Below are positions 31,758 through 42,075 of a DNA stretch of 64,000 bases, one piece after another (within the stretch, counting starts at the first letter, position 1; each line of letters starts with the position of its first letter). The position numbers were made by a program, and so were the translations under genes. A model generated the notes under the pieces. The model saw only the letters and a program-made list of their open reading frames with translations, was not told the DNA's origin and ran no database searches. Source of the stretch: Chalara sp. BL73 (lineage: Eukaryota; Ascomycota; Leotiomycetes; Helotiales); assembly GCA_918026815.1 (NCBI GenBank), contig CAKJVC010000012.1, forward strand, positions 496,001 to 560,000. Direction: 5' to 3'.

Positions 31758-34700
31758 CTATTGTAGGGAGTTAGTTGCCTGCTCTACTTCCATGTCCAGT
31801 CGTCTTGTGGCTATGGCAAACTTGATCGTTGCTCGAACCGCGTCCATATTTGGTGTCCATTTCTCCGGGTCAGATGGAGCTTTCCCTCCCAGGTAGAAGG
31901 AGAGGTTGCCTCTTCTAGTGTCTGTCTGTGCTAGCATTTGCGTTCGGTATGCGTCCCATCTCGTGCATCGGAAAAGGAAGTGCTTGACAGTTTCTGTTGC
32001 CTGTCCGCAGGCACATTGGTCAGATTCCGCTGCTCCAATCCGGTGAAGATATCCGTTCAGTCGTGCCATTCCTGTACGGAGCTGTGCTAAGACGCTCGCT
32101 TCTCTCCGCTTGAGACCGTCGTATAGGGTACGAGTATGTTTTCCTGGCAGTGCGGTGTCCATTTCTCTGGAATACTTTCCCACCTCGTCTGGTAGTGTTC
32201 TTGTTGTCCTTTCTGCTTTTTCCTTGTTGATGGTTGTGGATTTGGCTTGGTAGCATTGCCCTTGCGGTGTTCGGCCGGACTCGGTAGCCTGTCGTGCGGC
32301 TTCCTTTGCTCTCCTGCCGAGCTCGAAGCTCTCCTGAGACGGGATCCAGATCATCGAGATAGAATTGCCTCCTTTTCTCAGCGTGGAAGCTACCTCGTAG
32401 ATTTCTTTAATGCTGGTTTGCCCTGATTGATGTCTTGGTTGGCTCGTTGCTAGCAGGGCTCCCTGGTTGCTTGAAATTATCGTGATCTGTCTTCCCACCA
32501 GGTGTATAGGTAGGCGCTTCATTGCCATCGCTATCGCGGCGAGTTCAGCCGTGTACGGGTTCTGTTCCGTTCTTGCTCCCAGCGTGACTGAGTATGCAAT
32601 CGGTTCTCTGCCTGTTACAATGCCGAGAGTGTCGTGGATAGTTCCTCCCATCCCAACTATCGACTTGCTCGTGGACGAGCTTGTCGCAATCCGAATGCCG
32701 CAAATGGTATTCGCAATATTAGTAGTCTCCTCTGTTCCGAGGTCGATGGTCGCGAGGATCCGTTCCTCCCACGGAGCTATCACATAGGGTTGAATGACCT
32801 CCATCTTATCTGTTGGCATGTTTTGATGCGCATGAGCTATCTTTTGCAATGGTGACGTGAATCCCCGGAGTACTCTAGTGTTTAGCTTCGATATCGGATT
32901 CGTCTCGGGGAGCGTGCGGATGTTGACCCACAACTTCGTGGCCTTCTCTGCCCACCGCTCGCTCACTGTGCGTATGCTGGCCTCGGCTTCTGCAACTGCG
33001 GTGGCGACGGTTCTGAAAGCTCCTGTGACGGCTTGTGCTCCGATCCTTTGTATTCTGTTCATTAAGGCCATACCCTTGCATCCACAAGCATACATCCACA
33101 CGTTTGACGCGTAGTCCACGACTGGCGCTACCGTCGCTCCAAACAGCTGCCTTGCAGTTGAGGGGGAGACCAGCCGTAGTCGTTTTAATGCCATCGCGGC
33201 AAGAAGGCCCTTGGTCGTTGCTTTCCCGATGTGTTGTACATACCGGAGTCCGGAGTCCATAATAACTCCTAAAATCTTGGCGGCCTCCTTTGGTACGACT
33301 GCCTCCCCTTTGATAGTGAACGATCTGGTACTGATTCGGTCATGCCGTCTAGTGAAATGAATGATTGCTGTCTTCTTGCCTTCGAACGTGGCTCCGCTCC
33401 GCCTTTCCCAGTCCATTGCTTTGTCGATGATAACCTGAATCCCTTCTCGGTTCGCATCTGCTGATGATCCTGTGACCCACGCATTATAGTCATCTACAAA
33501 TGCTATTGAACCCCCCTTTGCATTCAGTTTGTGTTGAACTAGGTCGGCATTGAAGAAGAGGAACAAGATTGGTGAAAGTGGTGACCCTTGCGGTAAGCCT
33601 GCTTGTGGGAGTGGCTGCTGTCGAGAGGCGAGGCCATTTACTAGTATTGTAGCTGTGCGTTCCGAGCAAAAGGCATCAATCCACCTCACTAGGGCCGGTG
33701 GGATGCCTCTTGCTGCAAGTCTCTGCAACAGCCTGTCCTTGTACACTCCATTGTATGCGCCCTTCACGTCGAAGCTAACCAAGCTAAGGACCTTCTTTGA
33801 TCTCCATGCATTATAGATGTGTTCTTGCAGCAGCAGAAGTGCCTGTTCAGCAGAGCGCTTCTTTCTGGCCCCGAAGTGATTTGTAGGGAGAAGACCAAAG
33901 GTCTCTACTGCATGCGATATTCTTTCAGCAATCACCGATTCTAGTGTTTTTCCTAGTGTGGAGAGCAGCGAGATCGGCCTCCATGAATTTGCGACCGTGT
34001 AATCATTTTTGTTTGGCTTTTTCAGCGGTATGATCTTGGCATTCCTCCATTGTGTAAGGAGTTCCCCTTCGTCCAACGACGTCTGAAAGAGGAGCAACAC
34101 CCTGTCTTTGACCACTGGCCATACCTGCTTCCATACCATGGCTGGTAACCTATCCTCTCCTGGCGCCTTCCACGACTTCGCCGCAAAAATCCTCCGTTCG
34201 ACTTCTTCCATGGTCAAGGGAGGCATCGACACTGCGGTTCGCTGCGGTCGTGGTCCTTCGTCTTCTATCCTCTCTGGTAGTGGGGGAAAGAACACCGACA
34301 GCAGTTCCTCTGCTTGTTCAGTTTTGTTTTTCGTGGTGGATCCGTCTCTTTTTGTCAGCGGCGGTATCTTGTCAAATGCTAAGCTACTACAAGGATCCAA
34401 GTACTTTGCCGCTTGCCATATGTTTGTGTCATCTGCGAGGAAGTCCTCCCAGTGCGCTTTTTTCTGTCTCCGGACGGCATCGTGGTACTCCTTAGCCGCT
34501 TCATTCGCTTGCTGTTCTAGTTCGGGAAACATGCGACCCATCCGCCGTTGGGTTCTGGCCTGGTTCCTCCAGTACGTGTAGACTCGCCGTAGCTGCGTGA
34601 GGTCTGTTGTCCACCATCTCTTCGCGTATGGTGAAGGCTTCGCCCTTGGGGTGAGTGCATGGACTGCCTCCAGCACCGCTGTCATCAACCCATCTGTCTG

Positions 34701-35606
34701 TTGCTGTACACTGCCACCAAATGGAACGAAGCGAAGATTGGTAGTAATCCTGCCTTTTATGTCGGTCCACGGCGCATTTTTGAAAAGCAGCCTTGTTTCA
34801 ACAGCTCGTTCCGGAGTCGCGACGTCGAACGTCGTCTAAATTGCTCTGTGGTCGGATCCATGCTCGGTCGTGTGGACTGTACACTTCACCACTGATGTTG
34901 CCAATTCCTCGGAAGCCAGTACCAGATCAATTGTTGACTCATGATTCCCCCGTTGCCACGTCTTCGTTCCCCTCGGGAGCAAGCTGTGTAGGGCATGCTC
35001 ACTCATGAGGTCGATGATCGGGTCCGCCTCTCCTTGCCTTTCCCGTGAGACGTCCTCTCCTCCCCATAATTGATCGTGCCGGTTGAAATCCCCGGCAAGT
35101 ACCACACCCACTCGGGTGCCAATCTTGCTGCGTGTTTCTCTTATTACCTGGTGCAATTCGCGTATCGCAACCCTCAATGCCTCTGCATCCTGCGGTTCAA
35201 CGTAGACCGACACTACCAGTATCGACCGGTCTGGGAGTCGCAGTACCGCTGCCGTGAGGTCCGATGATTGTATTGGCACCTGTTTTGCTTCGATATCCTT
35301 CCGAATCCAGAGCATGCTCCGAACCGCTCACCTTTCCATACGTTGGACTGTGGGTACTCTTTTGATCCAGTTTGGGTGTCCTATTGGAGCTGTCACTAAA
35401 GTGCCGTCGATGATTCTCGCACATGGCTCAGATATCGCCAACACTCCGCAATCCTTCAATTGCTCATCACTTATTAAACTGTGTTGCACTTCTCGCTGCT
35501 TCCGGACATTCAATTGAAGTATTTGAAAGGTTTTACGCATCTCGGGAGCGGTGGCGTGTTTCGCAGTTCCCGCTGAGCGATTCGTGTGGCTCTCCGCATG
35601 TGACAC
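31758..35606 (-). pseudogene. LINE-A ORF2: endonuclease-reverse transcriptase, two nonsense codons
   Basis: One continuous frame interrupted only by TGA at 35330-35328 and TAG at 34838-34836. The APE-type endonuclease occupies about 35550-34840: L-N-V-R-K-Q, a catalytic E-P, G-D-F-N-R-H-D-Q-L-W, S-T-I-D-L-V-L and G-S-D-H-R-A-I. The reverse transcriptase follows, with W-R-P-I-S-L-L-S, G-L-P-Q-G-S-P-L-S-P and the active site A-F-V-D-D-Y. An RNase H-like stretch has lost part of its acidic set. A C-x-C-x7-H-x4-C motif lies near the end. Both stops can arise by single C-to-T changes (CGA to TGA, CAG to TAG). The protein cuts and copies the element into DNA; this copy needs readthrough or is dead. 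Confidence 0.85.
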
Positions 35607-36765
35607 ACTTTGGTATTACTGCTTGGCATTCACTGTGATAGTGTCTTACTTGAGCACACTTGGCACAGACTCGCGGTTGCGTGCATAAGTACGCTTTGTG
35701 CTCGATTTCCTGGCATCGATAGCATTTCTGTGGACTATATCGCGGCTCGAAGACCCTGGTGTAAGCCGACTTTTCTGCAACATGGAAATATTGCTTTTGT
35801 AACAGTTGTGCGGCTTCGCTGCCTTTTGTGACGTAAACAACTATTGAACCATAGGCTTTCTTCCCGTCTTTTTTACTGAGCCACTCGATCTTGGCTATGT
35901 GGACACCGTTTTTCTTCCTAAGGACTTCGGCGGCGCTCGGTAAAACATTTCCGTCGTGATCGAGTATCGTTGTTCGATTGACATTGTTCACCTTGACCGG
36001 GTACAATTGGTCTCGCAGTACTCGGACTCTTTCGGCCGCAGTTTTCTGGGCCGCTTCTTTGACTCGTTGGAGTTCAGCTTCGTCTTTGCATACAATCTTG
36101 ATGCGTTCCGTGTTCTTGGCGTCTTTGATCACCGCAGCGCAGCGCCAATTTGCTTGTCTTTCCTCGGTGCGGATCTCTTTTTTAATCGCCTTCCGAACTG
36201 CCCCAAGTTGGGTCTTGCTTCTTTCTCCCTCCCCAACTCTGGACGTGTCAACTGTGCAGTACAGCGTATCGGTCATTGTTGACGGCGTGGTGCGCAGGGA
36301 GGAGAGGGTTCGTACATTGCTGGGTAAACTGTCTGGTGGCGTTCGGGCGACCTCTGCATACGATGGGGATGGGCTTGACGGTGCTTGGGCATTGGACAGC
36401 TGGGTTTGAATCTTTTCCATCATATCTGTAACCTCTGCCTTAAGCTCTGCTTTAAGCTCTGCCTTAAGCTCTGCCTTAAGTGTTTCTATCTGCTTTGTAA
36501 AAGTCCGCGTTATAGTTTCGATCTGGGTCACGTGCTCCTTCTTCTGTTCCTCCATTGCTTTCAACAGCGACTTGACCAAGTCAGTGAGCACTTTGATCTG
36601 CATATTTGCGCTTGCGTTCGCTTTTTCGTGTACCGGCTGGTTCGGGGTCGCTGCCGCTGTTGCAGGACGTTCTCCTGCCTTCGCGGCGAGCGCCTTAACC
36701 TTCGTCGCCACACTTTGCACCTTGGGATGCGCGCCGATCCCCGTTCGTCTTGTTTGCAACGGCAT
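35533..36765 (-). CDS. LINE-A ORF1 (gag-like nucleic-acid-binding protein)
   Basis: Intact 410-residue frame. An N-terminal basic/Ala-rich region leads to a coiled coil of about residues 55-130, including four tandem ELKA units encoded by a 12-bp DNA repeat at about 36430-36480. A Ser/Pro-rich linker follows, then an alpha/beta RRM-like region, and the C-terminus has three zinc knuckles, starting C-Y-R-C-Q-E-I-E-H-K-A-Y-L-C. ORF1 proteins coat LINE RNA. Its end overlaps the start of ORF2 by about 75 bp in a different frame. Confidence 0.85.
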   Translation of the reverse strand: MPLQTRRTGIGAHPKVQSVATKVKALAAKAGERPATAAATPNQPVHEKANASANMQIKVLTDLVKSLLKAMEEQKKEHVTQIETITRTFTKQIETLKAELKAELKAELKAEVTDMMEKIQTQLSNAQAPSSPSPSYAEVARTPPDSLPSNVRTLSSLRTTPSTMTDTLYCTVDTSRVGEGERSKTQLGAVRKAIKKEIRTEERQANWRCAAVIKDAKNTERIKIVCKDEAELQRVKEAAQKTAAERVRVLRDQLYPVKVNNVNRTTILDHDGNVLPSAAEVLRKKNGVHIAKIEWLSKKDGKKAYGSIVVYVTKGSEAAQLLQKQYFHVAEKSAYTRVFEPRYSPQKCYRCQEIEHKAYLCTQPRVCAKCAQVRHYHSECQAVIPKCVTCGEPHESLSGNCETRHRSRDA

Positions 36766-37073
36766 GGGAGCTTCCTCAATTACTTCAATCGTGTCCTCTG
36801 TATCGCTTGCTACCGCTCTAGAACTTCTCTTGCTCCATTCTAATGCCTTTGACGTCTTGACGCGTTCCCGGCTCGACTAACGCGTCACGACCTCCATCCT
36901 CCATACAACTACCGATTCTCACTAATTTGATTGCTGGCTGACTTAATTGCTGGCTAACTTGATTACTAGCTGACTTCTCTCGATTCGTAATTCGTCTGTA
37001 CCGTATTGGTGTGTCAGATATTTTACCATACAATTATATGAATTACTGTCGGAACGCATGTAACTAGTCACGT

Positions 37074-37112
37074 GAAGAGTTGTGGGTCCCTTTCGGGACC
37101 TACAACCTCTTC
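37074..37112. repeat. Imperfect inverted repeat (hairpin) at the LINE-A 5' side
   Basis: GAAGAGTTGTGGGTCC pairs with GGGACCTACAACCTCTTC around a 5-base loop. It may mark the LINE 5' end or be part of the target. Function unknown. Confidence 0.6.
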
Positions 37113-37135
37113 GCGACACGTAGCTTAGAATCGGG

Positions 37136-37431
37136 GGGATCTGAGGCCAAGGGGAGTAGGAGGGCAGCGCACAAGTGGAGGCGCCTGTATTTTCTAGACT
37201 TTCTTTGTGTAGTTTAGATTCTCTACGTTATCGCTCTTTATGCTAGCAGTTAGGGCACAACGCTAGCACCTGTACATACACCCAGCGCTCTCAGCTTACG
37301 CTGAAAGCAGTACCCTACTAGAGGCCCACCCTCTAGCGTCCTTTCTTCGGTTTCGGAGTTCAGGAGGCACCGCGGCTTACGCTGCCCGCCCCCGACAAGA
37401 CGTAAAATAGATAATAATAATAATAATAAAA
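37136..37431 (+). mobile_element. 296-bp retroposon with 16-bp target-site duplications
   Basis: The 16-bp sequence GTAGCTTAGAATCGGG occurs at 37120-37135 and again at 37432-37447. The segment between ends in GACGTAAAATAGATAATAAT and further TAA units, a typical LINE/SINE tail. LINE-B shares the last unique motif before its tail (GACGTAAAATA, on its coding strand). So this is either a 5'-truncated copy of a related LINE or a SINE that borrowed its 3' end. No coding sequence recognised. Confidence 0.75.
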
Positions 37432-37626
37432 GTAGCTTAGAATCGGGAGGGCGATGGCTCAACACCTGTATGTGGTGCCCTCTACGAACCTCCAGCAATT
37501 CTGTATACTTGCGCACTGTACAGAATTGTCTGCAGAGCTGAGATTGAGTCGGTGGTAGAGCTGTGTGCTGTTTTGCGTGGGTTTTGGAGGATTTGACCCT
37601 TTTTTTGAGGGGTTGGAAAAAATTTT

Positions 37627-40318
37627 CGGTTAATATCTCAAATACCATCAAAAAGTGCCGATATTTCTGAAATACCATCTTTTTATTTGACCTCTATCTG
37701 GCCATACCACCTTTTTAAAACAATGGTATTTCAGATAGAGGCCAAAAAAATGATGGTATTTCAGATAGACACCAAAAAAATAATGGTATTTGAGATATTT
37801 CTGAAATACCATCATTTCATGCCAAGACTAACTAGCGCACCTGACCCACAAAGCTTTAAATTCAAATAATCCCACGTATTTTTAACTTTTTGTACATTTT
37901 GATTATTTGTTGTTTCGATCAATATGACTCTTCAAATAGGCTCTACTTTTCCTAATATATCTTCAGCAAAAGAAGCTATTAAATTCTACGTTTCAAGCGC
38001 TTCCGAATCATGGAAAACAGCCTATTCAGATAAAACGCGCTTCGATATTGTATGCCGTACGCTTCGATCTTGCAAGTTCCGAATTAGAGCTAGTGATTCT
38101 AAAAAGAAAGGTGTTCATATAACTCACTTAAAGCCTCATACTTGCTCTCCTGCAAGTCATTTCGGAGCATCGAATATGAATAGTTTGGAGTATATAATAC
38201 CTCACCATCGTGCTGCGGTTGTTGATAATCCTAAAATCACTCCAAAGCAAATCCAGTCAATTGAGCGCCTTCAGTACTATAACAAGATTCCTTATCTTCA
38301 GGCTTACCGCGTAAAACAAGCTATTCTCGAAGAAATGTATGGTGACGAAACTCAATCGTTTGCTTTGCTTCCGGCGTATATCGAAAAGTTCAAAGCTGTA
38401 AATTCAAATAATTACGCTGTTTTGGAAACTCAAGCAAATGGTGTATTTCAAGCGGCGTTTTTTGCTCCAGCTCCTTGTCGATCGGCTACAAAGTGCCTTC
38501 GCCAGTTTTATGCTATCGACGGTACTCATACAAAGTCTCGGTATCGTATGATATTATTGATTTGTTGTGGAATCGATGCAAACGACAAGGTAACGCCTTT
38601 AGCCTGGGCATTAGTACCTATTGAAGAATATCACTGGTGGAGCTGGTTTTTACGTCACTTGAAGCTTGCTTTCCCTGTTACTTTGCTGGCGCAGCATACT
38701 TTTATTTCTGATCGTGAGAAAGGAATGGCAAAAGCAGTCGAAGAAGAGTATCCTCAAGCAATTCATCTTCACTGTTGTCAGCATATTGCGGACAATTTAC
38801 AGCAAAGATATGGCAATAAAGTACGGCCTTTGTTTTGGAAAGCGTGTAGAGCTAAAACGCCGCAATTGTACGAAAATGAAATGGCGAAATTAAAAGAAGT
38901 TAGTACTGACGCTTTTGATTATCTTTGCAATATCGACAACAAGCTGTGGACTAGAGCTTACTCACAATATCCTCGATTTGGCCATGATACTTCTAATATT
39001 GTTGAATCCTTAAATTCTAGCTGGGACGATTATCGGCGTATGCCTCTTCTTCAAATGCTAGATGGTATATACCTTTCAGTGACTAAAATATGGTTCAAAA
39101 GGCGATCAACAACTAGCAAATCCGATCAACTCGCTGACGTGCCTATGGCTAAATTTGGAAGTCGTTTTCAAGCTTCTCGTCGATTTCGAGTATACCCTAC
39201 AAATGAGAATATTGCTCAAGTTGAAGATCCTGATACAGGTCGAAAATGGGTAGTTATTTTAGATCAAAAGTCGTGCGACTGTCAAGACTTCTGGGAGTAT
39301 CAATCGCCTTGTTCTCACGCTATTGCAGCTGCAAGAGTGCTGCAAATCGACTCAATTCAATACTTTGAGGATTTGTATACTACAAAAGAATACAAAAAGA
39401 CTTACCGCCATATATTACTGCCAGTATCGATCGAAAACCTTTTTTCTGATAATTCAATCAAGCCACCTGTTTTACGCAAAGGAGCAGGTCGGCCACGAAC
39501 TAGACGTATACGCAAAGGCAACTGGAACAAAAAGCAAACGCGTTGCAGTAATTGCCTCGATTGGGGTCATAATCGACGTAGTTGTACAAGTCAGCCAGTT
39601 TCAAATGGACGTCGACAACGAGCTTTCGATTGGCTTCAAGAAGTCGACGACGAGGAAGTCGACAACGAGGAAGAACAATTGGAGCTGGATGATGAAGAAC
39701 AAGAAGAAGAGGCACAACGCCTTGATCAAGAATTGGGCATACAAGTAATGGAAGAAGTAGATGTAATTGTTGAACTAGGGGAACCTTGTGATAGCGACAG
39801 CGACGATAACTGTTAGTAGCCATTTGTATGTAGTTATGATCATGTGACTAGCACCTGAAACTGCAAAAGCGTACGGAGTTCATAAATTGCAATAAAAATT
39901 GAAATAAAATAAAGTCAAATACAAAGACTTACACTACTGTAACAACTTAAAACAAACAAAAATCTCGATCCGTGGATTTTAAGAAAGAAAAATTAAAAGT
40001 GTAAACGCTGTCAATTGTTATACAGGAAACTGCCTAAAAGCTAGTGTAAATGAGCCCTGTAGTGTCAAAGGCCGAGCCCTGTAGTGTCAGGGGCTAAGCT
40101 TTGTGGTGTCAGGGGCCGAGCCCCAAAAGGTTTTATTTATAGCGTATGTTGGAAGATATCTCATATACCATAATTTTTTTGAAGGATATCTCATATACCA
40201 TTGTTTTTTTGGAGGATATCTCATATACCATAAAAGTGGTATGGTCAGATAGAGGTCAAAAAAAAGATGGTATTTCAGAAATATCGGCACTTTTTGATGG
40301 TATTTGAGATATTAACCG
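37627..40318 (+). mobile_element. MULE element 2, complete with about 88-bp terminal inverted repeats
   Basis: Left terminal repeat 37627-37715, right 40232-40318, close to 95 percent alike by eye; both start CGGTTAATATCTCAAATACC when read inward. Inside each end are further reiterations of a GGTATTTCAGATA-like or GATATCTCATATACC block (left to about 37825, right from about 40155). A single uninterrupted transposase gene lies between. I did not find a convincing 8-10-bp target duplication; the flanks are AT-rich. The element looks recent and possibly active. Confidence 0.85.
37924..39816 (+). CDS. MULE transposase
   Basis: Intact 630-residue protein. Residues 1-85 form a FAR1/MuDR-type zinc-binding DNA-recognition domain (C-R-T-L-R-S-C-K-F-R-I-R-A...H-T-C). 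The MULE DDE domain spans about 150-350, with the first Asp in F-Y-A-I-D-G-T-H-T-K, the second in F-I-S-D-R-E-K-G-M, C-C-Q-H-I-A-D-N between, and the likely Glu in S-N-I-V-E-S-L-N. A SWIM zinc finger follows at about 450 (C-D-C-Q-D-F-W-E-Y-Q-S-P-C-S-H), then a CCHC knuckle near 540, and an acidic tail. It cuts and moves the element through its terminal repeats, and could also mobilise related non-autonomous copies. Confidence 0.92.
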   Translation: MTLQIGSTFPNISSAKEAIKFYVSSASESWKTAYSDKTRFDIVCRTLRSCKFRIRASDSKKKGVHITHLKPHTCSPASHFGASNMNSLEYIIPHHRAAVVDNPKITPKQIQSIERLQYYNKIPYLQAYRVKQAILEEMYGDETQSFALLPAYIEKFKAVNSNNYAVLETQANGVFQAAFFAPAPCRSATKCLRQFYAIDGTHTKSRYRMILLICCGIDANDKVTPLAWALVPIEEYHWWSWFLRHLKLAFPVTLLAQHTFISDREKGMAKAVEEEYPQAIHLHCCQHIADNLQQRYGNKVRPLFWKACRAKTPQLYENEMAKLKEVSTDAFDYLCNIDNKLWTRAYSQYPRFGHDTSNIVESLNSSWDDYRRMPLLQMLDGIYLSVTKIWFKRRSTTSKSDQLADVPMAKFGSRFQASRRFRVYPTNENIAQVEDPDTGRKWVVILDQKSCDCQDFWEYQSPCSHAIAAARVLQIDSIQYFEDLYTTKEYKKTYRHILLPVSIENLFSDNSIKPPVLRKGAGRPRTRRIRKGNWNKKQTRCSNCLDWGHNRRSCTSQPVSNGRRQRAFDWLQEVDDEEVDNEEEQLELDDEEQEEEAQRLDQELGIQVMEEVDVIVELGEPCDSDSDDNC

Positions 40319-40339
40319 TTAAAAGAACAGCTATTTTAT

Positions 40340-40576
40340 ATGCCTAAAGAACGACGTGACTTGACGGGTAATATTATAGCAAATCAGGCTAATTGGACAA
40401 ATGAAGAGATTATGGTATGGCTAGATAATGAAGCAAAAAAAGAAGAGGACGAGTATAATAAGCTAGAATCGGAGTTTGTGAGAAATAGCAACAAGCACAC
40501 GGAAAATAAGCGTAAAGAAGTATGGGCTAGGATTGAGGAAGAGCATGCACGAGATTCTGAACGATACATTCTATAA
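40340..40576 (+). CDS. Small charged protein next to MULE 2, unknown
   Basis: A 78-residue ATG frame starts 22 bp outside the right terminal repeat. It is rich in Glu, Lys, Asn and Arg, with a W-T-N-E-E-I-M-V-W-L segment near residue 20 that recalls the first helix of Myb/SANT-like folds, followed by a strongly helical stretch. It could be a real small gene, a relic of another mobile element, or chance in AT-rich DNA. I do not recognise it. Confidence 0.35.
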   Translation: MPKERRDLTGNIIANQANWTNEEIMVWLDNEAKKEEDEYNKLESEFVRNSNKHTENKRKEVWARIEEEHARDSERYIL

Positions 40577-42075
40577 AATTGATTATTACGATGCAATTAA
40601 GTCCAGCGAGCATCAATTGCAGGCAAAATTACAGTGCAAGTGGGTGTAGAACGCGACGCGCGATCATTTTTGGTAGGGTGGCAGGGGGGGTGGTACGTTT
40701 TGCAGCGCTTACTAATACAAATTATAAACCTACCATGGGTGGTAAACGTATTGAAACCCGCGCGACAGCGACCTGATTAAGTACGCAATGGAGCAAGATG
40801 TGCTGATCAACAGAAACAGCATACTCTGGCGGGCCTGCTGATAGAATTGATACTCACATTGTAGGCAAGTATATCATTATGTTATCTTGATTAGATGCTA
40901 ATCTATGCTGTTCCGCAGACCCTAATCAACCCAGAGAAGCTGAAGCCGAAGCTGAAATCGACAGCGACGACGATATCTACGATTCTCTTACTCCTACTCC
41001 GATATCTACGAGTATAATGGAAGTGGATGGTTGAGTCTGCTGCGGCAGTGAGGTCTGCGGGCGAAAGTTGTAGGTTCAGGCATTTGGGCATATAATTAAG
41101 CGATCATAATATACAATTGGAGCTTCAAAAGCGTCTTAATTTGCGATTGTATACATTATATAATGGAATCATCGAATTGGACCAGTTTCAGGGCAAAAGT
41201 CGGGCCCACCAGCCGTTTTGATACAGGATTCAGACCGATTCATGAACCTCTCGAATCAGCTAAAATTGACCTCGAAACCGACGAATCAGAGGCCACGGAT
41301 TCTGAATCAAAAAGCCTCGAATTTGATTCGTTTGATTCAGGTTTGGTTCGAAAAATTCGAGAAATTCGGCTTCAAATCTCAGCCGTAGTAGCCAGCACCG
41401 CGTACAGGTGAAGAGATCCGCCTTCGCTGGCCAACCTATCCCTAGTGGGTGCCTGAGAACTAGGGATGGGTTGTAGGGGGTTGCAGAAAGTTCGACACTA
41501 GCCTCAATTGGGGTCCTCTGGAGATTAATATTTGCATCGTCACTTCGCCCCTCGACCTTCGTGTTTCCTGTATCTCTCCTCGACCGCCCATCCCCCGGTC
41601 TCTATCACTGCCCGTCCCTTCCATTCTTCAACGCTCCATCTCTGGTTCTCAATACCAGAAGGCCCCCTTCAACATCTGGCAGAAAACTTGTGAGGGTCGG
41701 GACGTGCAAGCTTCACCGCAAAATTACACAACGTGAGTCGTAATCGATGCAATGACGAACATAAAGTCTTCATTTACTCCCCCTTTCCTTGCGTTTGCAC
41801 CACGCTGTGCCCCTGTGCATCGTTCTTCCATGCAAGTCTGTTCGCAATTTCCAAATTCTCCATCGCGGGGCACATATCCTCGCGACGACGATTTGGCTGC
41901 GACATCGCAAATCGCGGATCATCGCACCTCATTACGCCAGGCATGATTGAATATCACGAGAATCAATTGGTGCATGTCTTTATCGCTATGTACCATGACT
42001 GACACTCCTCTTAGGGAACATTAAAACTGGTACGGGTCAATGGCGTTATTGTAGACGGCAAACCTTCAGCCTATT
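40577..42075. other. Intergenic, including probable promoter and 5' UTR intron of the HMG-CoA reductase-like gene
   Basis: No convincing gene up to 41500. A pyrimidine-rich tract at 41560-41660 looks like a fungal core promoter. A possible 5' UTR intron runs from donor GTGAGT at 41733 to the acceptor TAG at 42052-42054, just upstream of the ATG at 42085 (the frame's first ATG is at 42076-42093). A frame at 41163-41411 is Ser/Asp/Glu-rich and repetitive. Confidence 0.4.

Larger units (their letters stand above)
31460..37119 (-). mobile_element. LINE-A: near-complete Tad-like non-LTR retrotransposon
   Basis: A two-ORF LINE in minus orientation. From its 5' side: a leader of about 300 bp, ORF1 (36765-35533), ORF2 (about 35606-31758) overlapping ORF1 in another frame, a 3' UTR of about 290 bp and a short (CTA)4 tail at 31460-31472. 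Endonuclease, reverse transcriptase, degenerate RNase H and a terminal Cys-rich motif are all recognisable. Two nonsense codons break ORF2. The 5' boundary is not certain; it lies near the hairpin at 37074-37112. Clade placement is by domain order only. Confidence 0.82.

Noticed and set aside
35533..36843. Plus-strand frames at 35978-36409 and 36385-36843
   Set aside because: Antisense of LINE-A ORF1.
38666..39748. Overlapping frames within MULE 2
   Set aside because: Shadows of the intact transposase.
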